54,840 bases of DNA from Peribacillus tepidiphilus (GCF_009466385.1 NZ_WIAQ01000027.1:1-54840), one strand, 5' to 3'. Shown: positions 1-8,454, counted from the stretch's first letter. The notes: generated from the sequence alone by a model not told the origin. Numbers and translations are program-made.

Positions 1-191
1 TCCGCTCCAGGATGCTCGCTTTCCGCGGGGCGGGCGGTGAGCCTCCTCGGCGTGCAGCGCCTGTGGGGTCTCACCTGTCCCGCTGCTCCCGCAGGAGTCT
101 CGCACCTTACGCTCCAATCAACCAACTTTTTTATCAACGGGTTTTCATTCCCAGAACCTATGTAAAAACAACAATCTTTTAGAAAAGAGCC
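1..191. repeat. Composite inverted-repeat element, copy 1 (cut by window edge)
   Basis: Bases 1-191 match 11872-12061 almost perfectly; the only difference seen is one extra G at about 140 (GGG against GG). The inner core ends with AATCAACC at 116-123. The outer cassette (GGCTCTTTTC on the minus strand) ends at 191, just downstream of the ywlG stop. The left half lies outside the window. Such near identity in non-coding DNA 12 kb apart points to recent copying or gene conversion. No ORF is present. Confidence 0.85.
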
Positions 192-224
192 ATAGTAAAA
201 AAAGAGAACCTTTAAAAGGCCCCC

Positions 225-812
225 TTATGTACAATGTGTATTGGTTTCGCTTTTTTCGTAAACAGCCCTTGCTCCGCCAATGAGTTTAGGTCTTGAAATG
301 GCCATTGTTACATGAGCTTGTCCGATCGTTTTTTGAGTGCTTCTGACAGGAACTGCTACATGCTTGATATGCATTCCAATTAATGTGTCCCCAATATCAA
401 TTCCTGCGTCTGCTTTAATATGCTCGACAACGACTGCACCTGACATGTTGTTATAAGCCGCTGCTGCTAGAGCTCCCCCAGCGTTTCTTACAGGTACAAC
501 ACTTACTTGTTCATACCCGTATTTCAATGCCGTCTCCTCTGTCACAACAAGTGCGCGATTTAAATGCTCACAGCACTGAAAGGCAAGCTGCACGCCGGTT
601 TTTTGACTAAAGGCTTTTAGAGTGAAAAAAAGCGCCTCCGCAACCTCCATTGTCCCGCTTGTTCCAATATGTTTTCCTATTACCTCGCTCGTGCTGCACC
701 CTATGACAAGAAGCTTGGAGCTATTAAAGTCCATTCGCTGAGACAAATCAGCTAGTATGTTTTCCAAGTCTTTCTGATATTTCTCGGTTTCAAAGCTGAT
801 GTCTTTGCCCAT
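225..812 (-). CDS. ywlG: YwlG, UPF0340 family protein
   Basis: A 195-residue soluble protein of the UPF0340/YwlG family (TIGR01440); B. subtilis YwlG is about 180 residues. No catalytic role is established for the family. Visible features are a Gly/Ala-rich stretch (residues about 111-118, GGALAAAA), a Cys-Cys pair near residue 80, and a conserved-looking C-terminal GGARAVYE segment. The ATG is preceded by GGAG at good spacing. It starts 15 bp after the rpiB stop, so the two are probably cotranscribed, as in B. subtilis where ywlG lies between ywlF and glyA. A weak U-rich hairpin follows the stop at about 196-222. Identity is confident from sequence and synteny; function is unknown. Confidence 0.9.
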   Translation of the reverse strand: MGKDISFETEKYQKDLENILADLSQRMDFNSSKLLVIGCSTSEVIGKHIGTSGTMEVAEALFFTLKAFSQKTGVQLAFQCCEHLNRALVVTEETALKYGYEQVSVVPVRNAGGALAAAAYNNMSGAVVVEHIKADAGIDIGDTLIGMHIKHVAVPVRSTQKTIGQAHVTMAISRPKLIGGARAVYEKSETNTHCT

Positions 813-827
813 AATAAAACTCCATTG

Positions 828-1274
828 TTATAGATTTTTGTTTTCATACTCTGTGATTTTTCCTACCCGGTTTGCATGGCGTCCGCCTTCAAAATCGGTA
901 GTTAACCACGTTTTAGCAATTTCTCTTGCCAGCCCTGGACCAATTACACGCTCACCCATCGCCAGTATATTGGTGTCATTATGTTCTCTTGTTGCTTTAG
1001 CACTGAAAACATCATGAACAAGAGCACAGCGAATTCCCTTCACTTTATTGGCTGCAATACTCATTCCGATTCCGGTTCCACAAATTAATATTCCCCTATC
1101 AAATTCTCCATTTGCTACTTTTTCAGCAACCGGTAAGGCATAATCAGGATAATCGACGGAAGATTCACATTCACATCCAAAATCCTCATACTGAATGCCC
1201 ATTTCGTCCATGAGCTTTTTAATTTCCTCACGGATATTTATACCACCGTGATCTGATGCTATTGCTACCTTCAT
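828..1274 (-). CDS. rpiB: Ribose-5-phosphate isomerase B
   Basis: A 148-residue RpiB/LacAB-family sugar-phosphate isomerase (B. subtilis YwlF) that interconverts ribose 5-phosphate and ribulose 5-phosphate in the pentose phosphate pathway. The N-terminal SDHGG motif (residues 7-11), the catalytic-type Cys65 followed by GTGIGMSI, and His98 in REHND are all present. Length is normal for the family. The ATG has an AAAGGAGG Shine-Dalgarno. It lies in a tight minus-strand run with ywlG downstream and a chemoreceptor-like gene 27 bp upstream. Classification as RpiB, rather than an allose-type enzyme, rests on synteny. Confidence 0.95.
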   Translation of the reverse strand: MKVAIASDHGGINIREEIKKLMDEMGIQYEDFGCECESSVDYPDYALPVAEKVANGEFDRGILICGTGIGMSIAANKVKGIRCALVHDVFSAKATREHNDTNILAMGERVIGPGLAREIAKTWLTTDFEGGRHANRVGKITEYENKNL

Positions 1275-1301
1275 TAACTAGCAGCCTCCTTTGTTGTCTT
1301 C

Positions 1302-2591
1302 TTACACTTGAAATCTTGTAATTGTCTGCTTTAATTTTTCCGCTTGTTCCTTTAGATCATTGGCTAAAGCTTCTACGTTTGCAATCACTTTTGTTTGATC
1401 CTGTATGGAGGATGTTACTTCTTCAGCTCCTGCAGATGTTTCCTCTGCTATAGCAGCAACCTCTTGTGACTGCATGGCTGTTTGTTCAATATACTCCATT
1501 TGTTCATCCACTAAGGTTGTGATGTCTTGAACTGAAGCGGCAACCTCATGAATCGTTTCTGTCATTTCTTCAATAATACGATTTGTCTCTGAGCCTTTAT
1601 CCGCTTCTTCGTTAGCGGTTTTAACCTGTTCGCTAATTTGCTTTACAACGGACTGAACATCCTGTTGGATATTTTGGATTAGAGTAGAAATGCCTTGAAC
1701 AGCTTTACCGCTTTCATCAGCCAAAAGTCGTACCTCTTCTGCCACAACGGCAAATCCCTTTCCATGCTCTCCTGCTCGAGCAGCTTCAATTGAAGCATTT
1801 AAAGCCAACAGATTGGTTTGTGCAGCAATATCTCCAACTAATTGAATGATTTGCTCGACTTTCTTCGCATTTTCTTCTAGCCTCTTTACTGCTTGAAGAG
1901 AATTCTGGTTTTCTTTCGCCAGATGCTGAATGCCCGTAATCAATGAATGAATGACTTCCTTGCTGCTTTTTAGTTCAGAAACCATCTCGTGTGAAGTGAT
2001 CACTGAAGATTTCGCTTTATCTTGCACTTGCTTTGCAATCGTAATGATATCTTCTACAGATTCGGCCGTATTTTGTATAGAAACGGCAGAATTATCGGCA
2101 CCTAGAGAAATTTCCTTAATTGTGCGGGAAATGTTTTCTGCCTGTTCCGCTGCGCGGGAGGATTCTTTCGAAATATTGATAACCTTTTCATTTGTTTGGC
2201 GGAAGTTTTCTTCTATATTGTTTACCATATCTCTTAAATTATAAAGCATATGATTAAAAGCAATGCCTAATGACCTAATTTCATCATCCGACTTAGAAAC
2301 CTCAAGATCTTCCCTAATATTGCCTTGTGCAGCTTTTAAAGCTACCTTTTCTAGGTTTTGGAGAGGCTTGATGATAAAACCGGCTGCAAAAAATGCCAAT
2401 ATCCCTGACCACAGGATACCAAGGGCCAACGTAACAATTGTAAAAAGCCCTTCGTTTATTCCACTAAAAAATTTCGGATATATAATGTAAATAAAAAATG
2501 CGCTCGATGAATATGTAATAATCGCAAGTACCGTAATGAATAGAGCTAATTTTTTCCTTAGCCCAAATTTATAATGCTTTTTCCCCTCCAC
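1302..2591 (-). CDS. Methyl-accepting chemotaxis-like protein lacking a sensor domain
   Basis: A 429-residue membrane signalling protein. Two transmembrane helices (about 15-38 and 49-73) are separated by only about ten residues, so there is no extracellular ligand-binding domain. A HAMP linker follows (about 74-126). The rest is a long coiled-coil MCP signalling domain with the invariant hairpin tip (residues about 257-290, containing [13 protein letters not shown] and [10 protein letters not shown]) that docks CheA/CheW. Start is GTG with AGGGGG upstream. I do not recall an MCP between rpiB and ywlE in B. subtilis, so this is an insertion relative to it. Its input is unknown; it might sense membrane or cytoplasmic state through HAMP or a partner protein (inference). 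Confidence 0.92.
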   Translation of the reverse strand: MEGKKHYKFGLRKKLALFITVLAIITYSSSAFFIYIIYPKFFSGINEGLFTIVTLALGILWSGILAFFAAGFIIKPLQNLEKVALKAAQGNIREDLEVSKSDDEIRSLGIAFNHMLYNLRDMVNNIEENFRQTNEKVINISKESSRAAEQAENISRTIKEISLGADNSAVSIQNTAESVEDIITIAKQVQDKAKSSVITSHEMVSELKSSKEVIHSLITGIQHLAKENQNSLQAVKRLEENAKKVEQIIQLVGDIAAQTNLLALNASIEAARAGEHGKGFAVVAEEVRLLADESGKAVQGISTLIQNIQQDVQSVVKQISEQVKTANEEADKGSETNRIIEEMTETIHEVAASVQDITTLVDEQMEYIEQTAMQSQEVAAIAEETSAGAEEVTSSIQDQTKVIANVEALANDLKEQAEKLKQTITRFQV

Positions 2592-2611
2592 TGAAATTTC
2601 CCCCTGTAAAT

Positions 2612-3064
2612 TTACTTCTCGTGTTTTGATAGTTTATCTGCCAGCTTATCAATCAAATCCTTTAGTTCTTGAAACGTTTCTAAATAGGTATCTTTTGTTC
2701 CGCCAAAAGGATCTATAACATCTCTATTATTATTATCGTCCAAAACAAATTCTTTTAATGTTGAAATTTTATCCTTTGCATGAGGATACAACTGTAGGAT
2801 CGCTCCCTTATGTCCTTCTGTCATTGTAAAAATATGAGTAGCCCAGTCAACATCCTCCTTTAATAGGGGCCTTGACGAATGGTTATGTTGAATTCCGTGG
2901 TCTGAAAGCACTTCGGTTGCATAGGTAGATGCAGATTGTCCTTCGCTCGCAAAAACACCAACAGACTTCACTTCAACTCCTGGTATTTCTTTACTTTTTA
3001 ATATAGCTTCTGCCATAGGACTTCTGCACGTATTCCCTGTGCAAACGAATAATACTCGAGTCAT
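2612..3064 (-). CDS. ywlE: Protein-arginine phosphatase YwlE
   Basis: A 150-residue member of the low-molecular-weight tyrosine phosphatase fold. The P-loop is C8-TGNTC-R14, and the family acid is Asp118 in the DPF motif. Thr12 in the loop is the residue that in B. subtilis and Geobacillus YwlE selects phosphoarginine over phosphotyrosine, where ordinary LMW-PTPs have Ile or Leu. The expected role is therefore removal of McsB-made phosphoarginine marks, opposing ClpCP targeting and CtsR inactivation. ATG is preceded by AAAGGAGG. It is 20 bp upstream of the MCP-like gene and probably in the same transcript. Confidence 0.94.
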   Translation of the reverse strand: MTRVLFVCTGNTCRSPMAEAILKSKEIPGVEVKSVGVFASEGQSASTYATEVLSDHGIQHNHSSRPLLKEDVDWATHIFTMTEGHKGAILQLYPHAKDKISTLKEFVLDDNNNRDVIDPFGGTKDTYLETFQELKDLIDKLADKLSKHEK

Positions 3065-3321
3065 ACACCAGCCTCCTTTACATGTATTTATTATAATTTA
3101 TTTCTTACTATTTCCATACCCCTCATTCATTATTTCTTTCTATTTTATCATAAAGAAAACTCGCCGATTGGCGTAGTTGCACTTATGCAGATAGGGATGT
3201 CCGAAAAGGGCAAAATCATTGAAAAGTGAAAATTAAGAATGTTGATATATCAGCATTTCTAAACATAAAAAGGGACATCCAATAGTCGAAATATCGACTT
3301 ATTGCACAGCCCCATCTGCCA
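3065..3321. other. Intergenic region with small palindromes, no gene
   Basis: Between mntP and ywlE I see no gene. The stretch holds ATGTTGATATATCAGCAT (palindromic, about 3239-3256), AGTCGAAATATCGACT (about 3284-3299), and the words GGGATGTCC and GGGACATCC about 80 bp apart in inverted orientation. These may be decayed repeat ends or terminator-like structures; I cannot assign them. Confidence 0.5.
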
Positions 3322-3352
3322 AGAAAAAACCCGGCACTCTAAACAGTCCGGG
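3322..3352 (-). terminator. Rho-independent terminator of mntP
   Basis: On the minus strand CCCGG and CCGGG enclose a 13-nt loop and are followed by TTTTTT, 8 bp beyond the mntP stop. Confidence 0.8.
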
Positions 3353-3359
3353 CATTGGT

Positions 3360-3914
3360 TTATATAGGCAGAAGCAGTTTAATTCCGAAAGCAATTAATA
3401 TACTTCCCCCTAAGAATTCACTATATTTCCCTACAAATGCTTGTACTTTTCTCCCTAACACAAGCCCTAGCCACGTCAAAATAGTGGCACAGATCCCAAA
3501 AAGAAGGATCGCAACCATTGTTCTGGCACCGTAAATTCCAAGTGATAAGCCAACTGAAAAGCTATCCAGGCTTACACTTAGGGAAAATAACAATAAGCCC
3601 AATCCAACAGGTGCAAGCATTGTTTCTTCTTCCCCTCTGATACCTGATATAAACATTTGGATTCCCAACACGAGTAATAAAATCCCCCCCGCGTACGTAG
3701 CGAAAGTCCCAAATTGATCGGACAAAAATCGCCCTGCTATCATTCCCAATAATGGCATCCAAATATGAAAAATGCCGACCGTTATGCCTATAATAAAAAT
3801 TTGTCTTAATCTCAGCTTAAACATCCCCATGCCTAATCCTATTGAAAATGAATCCATACCTAATGCTAAAGCCATTAACATTAATGCCAGAACCTCACCG
3901 GCGATCGTATTCAA
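3360..3914 (-). CDS. mntP: Manganese efflux pump MntP
   Basis: A 184-residue, six-helix membrane protein of the MntP (DUF204) family, B. subtilis YwlD. It exports Mn(II) across the cytoplasmic membrane. The internal duplication is clear: [11 protein letters not shown] (Asp21) and [11 protein letters not shown] (Asp117) carry the paired acidic residues expected to bind the metal. The start is TTG, 8 nt after GGAGG; an ATG seen 4 nt upstream is out of frame. Immediately upstream of the Shine-Dalgarno is a perfect 7-bp stem (3928-3934 with 3956-3962) that could influence translation. I see no yybP-ykoY type Mn riboswitch. Confidence 0.93.
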   Translation of the reverse strand: MNTIAGEVLALMLMALALGMDSFSIGLGMGMFKLRLRQIFIIGITVGIFHIWMPLLGMIAGRFLSDQFGTFATYAGGILLLVLGIQMFISGIRGEEETMLAPVGLGLLLFSLSVSLDSFSVGLSLGIYGARTMVAILLFGICATILTWLGLVLGRKVQAFVGKYSEFLGGSILIAFGIKLLLPI

Positions 3915-3922
3915 TCCATCTA

Positions 3923-3962
3923 CCTCCTTGGACGTGCCTCATTTCAACTTATGCCCGTCCAA
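3923..3962 (-). promoter_or_regulatory. RBS-adjacent stem-loop upstream of mntP
   Basis: On the minus strand TTGGACG pairs perfectly with CGTCCAA across a 21-nt loop. The 3' arm abuts the GGAGG Shine-Dalgarno of mntP. The pairing is seen in the sequence; a regulatory role is inference. Confidence 0.45.
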
Positions 3963-4051
3963 AGAAAAATAGAATGATGGAAAAATAATTTATGAGGAGC
4001 ATTCATGTACCTAATAATCTGCAGACTTCCAAATCCAGCAGCACTTCAAAC

Positions 4052-4200
4052 ATAATTCCAATCCTGACGAGTTTCTTGATCATCCCGCCAATTTCGGTAA
4101 TAATACCGCGAGTTTCTGCGATAATCCCGCCGGTTTGAACAATAATCCCGCGAGATTGAAAGATCATTCCTTCAAATGTTACTTTGACAAATGACAGCCG
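4052..4200. repeat. 21-bp intergenic array A (core ATCCCGC)
   Basis: Units start at 4079, 4100, 4121, 4142 and 4163, exactly 21 bp apart, each of the form ATNATNCCGC followed by about 11 variable bases rich in GTTT. A diverged unit begins at 4052. The array ends in a variant tail (AAATGTTACTTTGACA) that resembles the tails of the arrays at 22.6 and 35.5 kb. It abuts array B. Confidence 0.85.
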
Positions 4201-4214
4201 ATTTGGAGTCAATT

Positions 4215-4625
4215 TATCGGTCAATTTGGAAAAAATATCGTCAGTTTAGACAATGCATCGGGCATCAGGGACAAGATATCGGCCTTTAACAGCATTATAT
4301 CGGTCGTCAATCCGATATATCGGTCGTCGACAGCATTATATCGGTCATCAATTCCATTTATCGGTCGTCACCATCAAAATATCGGTCGTCAATCCCATTT
4401 ATCGGTCGTCACCATCAAAATATCGGTCGTCAATCCGATATATCGGTCGTCGACAACATTATATCGGTCGTCAATTCCATTTATCGGTTCACCATCAAAA
4501 TATCGGTCATCAATCCCATTTATCGGTCGTCACCATCAAAATATCGGTCGTCAATCCGATATATCGGTCGTCGACAACATTATATCGGTCGTCAATTCCA
4601 TTTATCGGTCGTCACCAATGATAGA
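4215..4625. repeat. 20/21-bp tandem array B (core TATCGGTCGTCA)
   Basis: About 20 units begin with TATCGG; from 4277 there are 17 units of 20 or 21 bp, mostly alternating. The unit tails follow a higher-order order of six types (CAATCCGATA, CGACARCATTA, CAATTCCATT, CACCATCAAAA, CAATCCCATT, CACCATCAAAA) that repeats from 4298, 4421 and 4542, a super-period of about 122 bp. The array fills the mntP-ywlC gap. It translates as repetitive peptides in several frames, which are not convincing genes. Confidence 0.92.
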
Positions 4626-4664
4626 TCGCTCATCCTTTTGAAATGCGAAAACTTATAAATATGT

Positions 4665-5705
4665 TTACTCGCTAATAAGCTGTTGTCCGGCTGCCTTCAT
4701 TAAGCGATTCATGATGGCTTGTCCTATGCCAGACGTTGGATAGACTTCTCCAAAAATGATATCCACATCTTTGTCATCAAAGCTTCGAAGAGCTCGATAT
4801 AAACCTGCTGCTACACTTTCTAAATTTCGATAAGAGCCAACAGTCACGATGTAATCTGCTTTATATTCATCTGCGTTCTCAATTGTTGTAAGAACACCCA
4901 CCTTAAGACCTTCTGCCTTTTTCTCATCAATTTGCTTTTGGAAAAATTTCTTGCTCCCTTTTATTAATATAAGGGGTGCTTCGGGAGCATAATGAGTATA
5001 TTTCATTCCGGGAGATTTAGGCACTACCCTTTCGTTTTCTAACGCCAAGTCCAAACGTACCTCTCCTATTACCTCTTCTAGCTGCTCTTTTGTGACACCG
5101 CCTGGTCTTAGGATGACAGGAATCTCTTCCGTGCAGTCCAAAACTGTCGATTCAACACCTACACCTGTTTCGCCACCGTCGATAATTCCTGCGATCTTTC
5201 CAAACAAGTCCCTTTTAACGTGATCAGATGTAGTTGGACTAGGCTTTCCTGATGTATTTGCACTTGGAGCTGCAATTGGCAAGCCTGATTCTTTTATCAG
5301 TGCAAGTGCAATCGGGTGGTCAGGCATCCGGACTGCAACAGTATCTAGACCAGCTGTGACCAAGTGAGAAAGCCCTGATTTCTTTCTGAAGATGATGGTT
5401 AACGGCCCTGGCCAAAACGCATCAATTAATTTGTGGGCTTTTTCAGGGATCTCCTTTACGATATTGTGAAGCTGATCAATGTCAGCTATATGGACAATCA
5501 GTGGATTATCGCTTGGACGCCCTTTTGCTTTATAAATCTTTTCCACAGCCTCATCGGATGCTGCGTTAGCTCCTAGCCCATACACTGTTTCAGTTGGAAA
5601 AGCGACTACTTCATTTTTTCGAAGGAGCTCGGCAGCCTGTGAAATTTGTGGACAATCAATGTTTTTATCCACAAAGTTATCCACTTTCCATACAATTGTA
5701 TTCAT
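4665..5705 (-). CDS. ywlC: Threonylcarbamoyl-AMP synthase (Sua5/YrdC type)
   Basis: A 346-residue Sua5-type enzyme making threonylcarbamoyl-AMP from threonine, bicarbonate and ATP for the t6A37 modification of ANN-decoding tRNAs. The YrdC domain spans about residues 17-210 (KGRPSDNPL motif near residue 81, SANTSGKPSPT near residue 149). A linker leads to the C-terminal Sua5 domain (about 235-346). The length fits the long Sua5 form rather than YrdC alone. ATG is preceded by GAAGGTG. Its first codons contain a perfect DnaA box (5665-5673) and two one-mismatch boxes, part of the cluster described separately. Downstream lies tandem array B. Confidence 0.94.
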   Translation of the reverse strand: MNTIVWKVDNFVDKNIDCPQISQAAELLRKNEVVAFPTETVYGLGANAASDEAVEKIYKAKGRPSDNPLIVHIADIDQLHNIVKEIPEKAHKLIDAFWPGPLTIIFRKKSGLSHLVTAGLDTVAVRMPDHPIALALIKESGLPIAAPSANTSGKPSPTTSDHVKRDLFGKIAGIIDGGETGVGVESTVLDCTEEIPVILRPGGVTKEQLEEVIGEVRLDLALENERVVPKSPGMKYTHYAPEAPLILIKGSKKFFQKQIDEKKAEGLKVGVLTTIENADEYKADYIVTVGSYRNLESVAAGLYRALRSFDDKDVDIIFGEVYPTSGIGQAIMNRLMKAAGQQLISE

Positions 5706-6493
5706 CTATTCACACCTTCAATTCGTTTTTCCTTTTTTAGCTTTTCTTATTCTATCATAAGCTACCCATTAAAAAAGTATAATTTGGGCATCACTGTGTT
5801 ATTTCAAGTTTGCAGCCCTTTTTAACGTTCTCCCAAACCTAAAACATACAAGATAAATCCTATACTTTTATAAAAAGGATTGTAAAAGAAGGGAATAAAC
5901 ATAAATAATATCCACAAAATGTGGATATCATCATAAAAACAGTGGATAACTTTGTGGATATGTGAATTTAATGAAGCGTTTTCTCCATGAAAAAAACATC
6001 TTCATACTCAAGCATATTAGTGCAATGAGGGGACAACTTGATAGATTCCGGAAGATCCTCTGACCTTATTTTTTTAAAGCCAAGCGCTTTAAAAAAAGGG
6101 AATGATGCTTCTTTATCAGAAGCCAAATAGACACTAGATAAACTTTGTTGTTTTGCAAGCAATAAGGTTTGTTGAAAAAAGGGTGCCAGTAAAGATTGTG
6201 GAAAAGTAGGCGAGAATACAAACGATCTCAATAATCCGCCGCTCTCTACTGGCTCAATTCCAATCGTAGCTATCAATGTGTTGTTTTCATCCTCTGCCAT
6301 AAGGAAATACGGATAATTTTGTTTTACCCCAATGGCTGATACCCCAGCCTCTAACAAAAATTCCTCTATTGCGATTATATCTTTTTCTTCTGCTTTGCGA
6401 AAAATCATTAATCCACACCCTTTCAAATCATTCTATTACACTCTATGAACAAATTGTCCACAGTAGAACTACTTATAATAGAGTTGTGGATAA
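5647..6493. promoter_or_regulatory. DnaA-box cluster around ywlC-ywlB
   Basis: Nine sites match TTATCCACA with at most one mismatch. Perfect: 5665-5673 (+) and 6485-6493 (-). One mismatch: 5647-5655 (-), 5677-5685 (+), 5908-5916 (+), 5920-5928 (-), 5941-5949 (-), 5953-5961 (-), 6454-6462 (+). Three neighbouring pairs (5665/5677, 5908/5920, 5941/5953) are exactly 12 bp apart. I recall a genome-wide DnaA-binding study in B. subtilis reporting a cluster at ywlC-ywlB among its few strong sites, so this looks conserved. Confidence 0.75.
5968..6408 (-). CDS. ywlB: GNAT-family N-acetyltransferase, YwlB-like
   Basis: A 146-residue GNAT-fold protein, positionally equivalent to B. subtilis ywlB. The central strand region (ATIGIEPVESGGLLRSFVFS) and the C-terminal FFKALGFKKI segment are typical of small acetyltransferases. 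It resembles the ArsN2-like subgroup, but the acceptor substrate is unknown. The chosen start is the ATG at 6408, which has AAAGGG upstream; a longer reading from TTG at 6426 would place that Shine-Dalgarno inside the gene. It is flanked on both sides by DnaA-box-like sites. Confidence 0.82.
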   Translation of the reverse strand: MIFRKAEEKDIIAIEEFLLEAGVSAIGVKQNYPYFLMAEDENNTLIATIGIEPVESGGLLRSFVFSPTFPQSLLAPFFQQTLLLAKQQSLSSVYLASDKEASFPFFKALGFKKIRSEDLPESIKLSPHCTNMLEYEDVFFMEKTLH

Positions 6494-6498
6494 GATCG

Positions 6499-6526
6499 AT
6501 AAAAAAGAGCGTTTCGCTCCGCTCTT
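6499..6526 (-). terminator. Terminator overlapping the spoIIR stop codon
   Basis: AAGAGCG and CGCTCTT form the stem on the minus strand, followed by TTTTTT. The 5' arm begins within the TAA stop codon of spoIIR. Confidence 0.8.
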
Positions 6527-7214
6527 AAAATAAACTCTTAAAAAGTTCTATTAGAAAGAATTTTTTTTCGATTGGCTGTTCATCCTGACTGACGTATATT
6601 GTCTTGTCAGCATTTTCTTGAGAGCTTGTGGTTTCTTTAGAATTTTGTAATGGCTGCGATTCTTCTATAGAGGAGGAATCGTCTTCAAAAGAACCTTCAC
6701 TGACTGCCGTACCACTTGAGAAATCCAAAAAACACAACGGCGGGAATAGTACACACCACCAATTGGCGCCTTTGCCTTCCCCTAATGTTATAACAATGGC
6801 TTCATACTCACCGGCTGGATATAAATACTGTCCATATAGCTTTGTAGGAAAATTGGCTTTCCCGAATTCGACTTTAACGCTTTGAGTTAAGTTGTATTCC
6901 TCAAGCTTTTGAGCTGCTTTTTGTTCAATTTCAGGAAGATGTGCCTGAATTACCTGTCTAGCTTCTTCCAGACTAGTCAAATCCTTAACCCACTCTGTGA
7001 TATCTGTATTCACGGCATCCCGAATTGCACGCTTGACTGCTTGATCCTCTGAACGATCGCTATTGGCCAGAATACGAAGACGGATCGCTTCTTTCGGGAT
7101 GACCACTGTCTCTACCATCGCATTCGCCTGTTCTTCCTTCGGCATATATAAACTTAAAATTGTTCCAATAGTTAAGATTAATAAATAAACGACTGATAGG
7201 TGCTTTCTTTTCAT
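6525..7214 (-). CDS. spoIIR: Stage II sporulation protein R
   Basis: A 229-residue secreted signalling protein. An N-terminal hydrophobic segment (residues about 7-25) fits a signal peptide, followed by the conserved SpoIIR domain (IRLRILANSDRSEDQAVKRA, residues 44-63). The C-terminal third is low complexity and acidic/Ser-rich, then a short basic-hydrophobic end. In B. subtilis SpoIIR is made in the forespore under sigma-F and triggers SpoIIGA processing of pro-sigma-E in the mother cell. A sigma-F-like promoter is proposed at 7244-7273. Shine-Dalgarno is AAGGGGAG. The gene ends inside its own terminator stem. Confidence 0.93.
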   Translation of the reverse strand: MKRKHLSVVYLLILTIGTILSLYMPKEEQANAMVETVVIPKEAIRLRILANSDRSEDQAVKRAIRDAVNTDITEWVKDLTSLEEARQVIQAHLPEIEQKAAQKLEEYNLTQSVKVEFGKANFPTKLYGQYLYPAGEYEAIVITLGEGKGANWWCVLFPPLCFLDFSSGTAVSEGSFEDDSSSIEESQPLQNSKETTSSQENADKTIYVSQDEQPIEKKFFLIELFKSLF

Positions 7215-7243
7215 ATTACGTTCTCCCCTTCCCTTACACCCAT

Positions 7244-7273
7244 CAGTTTGGACAAAAATCTCTTATCCTAAAC
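7244..7273 (-). promoter_or_regulatory. Candidate sigma-F promoter of spoIIR
   Basis: Minus strand: -35 GTTTA (7269-7273), 15-nt spacer, -10-like GTCCAAACTG (7244-7253). The same arrangement (GTATA, 15 nt, GTCCAAAATG) lies upstream of rsfA, another gene controlled by sigma-F in B. subtilis. It deviates from GGNRANAHTR at two -10 positions. Confidence 0.5.
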
Positions 7274-7287
7274 TAGTAAAATAGAAA

Positions 7288-7334
7288 AAAACTCGCAATC
7301 TCTCAGGTACTCTTAAAACCTCGAGGACTGCGAG
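7288..7334 (-). terminator. Terminator-like stem upstream of spoIIR
   Basis: Minus strand ACTCGCA pairs with TGCGAGT, with a second inner pairing (CTCGAGGT with ACCTGAG), followed by TTTTTTT. It would end the prfA-prmC transcript before spoIIR, leaving spoIIR to its own promoter. Confidence 0.75.
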
Positions 7335-7595
7335 TTCCTTTATACAAGTAATCTAATTACTTTCCACAGTAATCCGACCTTCTCCTCCAGCCGTAGATGT
7401 AGTATGGTCAATAAAAAACCATTTTCATCATTATAGGTGAAGTTTCTTTTACTTCATGATTGGCTGCCCGTAAAAGCCCGAAAATAAGGATCACAGACTA
7501 AAAACGCCACGTCCTGTGGCAACGTCTGTGTGACTCACATCCTGTGTGCCTCAGGCTAATCAGTGGGGGATAAAGACCCCCCACTGATGGAAGTT
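7335..7595. other. Intergenic region with repeated hairpins, no gene
   Basis: No ORF is convincing. GCCAC-GTCCT-GTGGC (7506-7520) and CACA-TCC-TGTG (7536-7546) are two hairpins with a common CAC-RTCCT-GTG look. ATCAGTGGGGG and CCCCCACTGAT (about 7559-7586) form a strong stem just after the prmC stop. The words CCCACTGATGGAAG recur just after the speB stop near 37.99 kb. Confidence 0.6.
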
Positions 7596-8453
7596 TCACT
7601 TCATTTCCGCAAAAACCATTCGGTCTTTTCCATTGATGTCGTATTCTACAGAAACTTCAGCTTGAGGGAAGGTTTCTTTTAGCATTGCCGCAACAGCATT
7701 TCCTTGCCCAGCACCTACTTCAAAACCAATCAACCCTGGAGTTTTTATGACCTTTGGCAGCTCTGTCATGAAGCGACGGTACAAATCCAAACCGTCTACG
7801 CCAGCAAAAAGAGCACGGTGCGGTTCATGGTCTGTTACGACCGTTGACATCCACACCTTATCAGCTTCAGGAATATAGGGTGGATTGGATAAGATGACAT
7901 CGAATGTTATCCCTTTTTCAATAAATGGCTGAAGCAGGTCACCTTTTATGAACTGTACATCGGCCTCTAAGGCTATCGCATTCTCTCTCGCAACGTCAAG
8001 AGAAGCCTCTGCAATGTCTGTAAGAACGACATGTAACTCAGGCATTTCGAGTTTCATCGTAATACCGATTGCCCCGCTTCCCGTTCCAACATCCACGAGT
8101 GAGATCTCCCTATCCGAAAAAATGGCAGGAATCTTTTTCAGGGCATGATACACTAGTTCTTCTGTTTCAGGGCGAGGGATTAAAACCTCCTTGTTCACGA
8201 TAAAGCTTCTCCCATAAAACTCCTCATATCCAATTAAATATTGAACGGGAACACCTTTCGCATGCTCTTCTACAGATTTTTGAAATTCGACCCACACCTT
8301 TTCCGGCAGCACATCATGGAGGCTTGCTAATAGCTTAGAGCGTGACACGTTCATATAATGCTTTAATAATATTTCCCCAGCATTTTCATCACGGCCATTT
8401 TCTTTTAAAAAAGAAGAAGCCCAATGGAGGGCTTCAAACACTTTCATCGTCAT
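7596..8453 (-). CDS. prmC: Release factor glutamine methyltransferase
   Basis: A 285-residue SAM-dependent methyltransferase that methylates the Gln of the GGQ motif in RF1 and RF2. It has an N-terminal helical domain, the SAM loop [10 protein letters not shown] (residues about 121-130) and the catalytic NPPY motif (190-193). I chose the ATG at 8453 because GGTGA precedes it; in-frame starts also exist at 8468 (inside prfA) and 8447. It follows the prfA stop by one base, so translation is probably coupled, matching its role on the PrfA product. Confidence 0.95.
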   Translation of the reverse strand: MTMKVFEALHWASSFLKENGRDENAGEILLKHYMNVSRSKLLASLHDVLPEKVWVEFQKSVEEHAKGVPVQYLIGYEEFYGRSFIVNKEVLIPRPETEELVYHALKKIPAIFSDREISLVDVGTGSGAIGITMKLEMPELHVVLTDIAEASLDVARENAIALEADVQFIKGDLLQPFIEKGITFDVILSNPPYIPEADKVWMSTVVTDHEPHRALFAGVDGLDLYRRFMTELPKVIKTPGLIGFEVGAGQGNAVAAMLKETFPQAEVSVEYDINGKDRMVFAEMK

Positions 8454-8454
8454 A

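Noticed and set aside
3915-4010. yybP-ykoY manganese riboswitch upstream of mntP
   Set aside because: The leader before the start is too short and simple; only one 7-bp stem is present.
4003-4224. Minus-strand 73-codon ORF with repeated GII segments
   Set aside because: Produced by the 21-bp ATCCCGC array; other frames of the array are also open.
4253-4621. Plus-strand 122-codon ORF with repeated YRSS/YIGRR segments
   Set aside because: It is a translation of the 20/21-bp tandem array; no Shine-Dalgarno and no family resemblance.
4215-4625. Possible CRISPR array
   Set aside because: Units are 20-21 bp with only a short fixed core, no 30-bp spacers, and no cas genes in the window.
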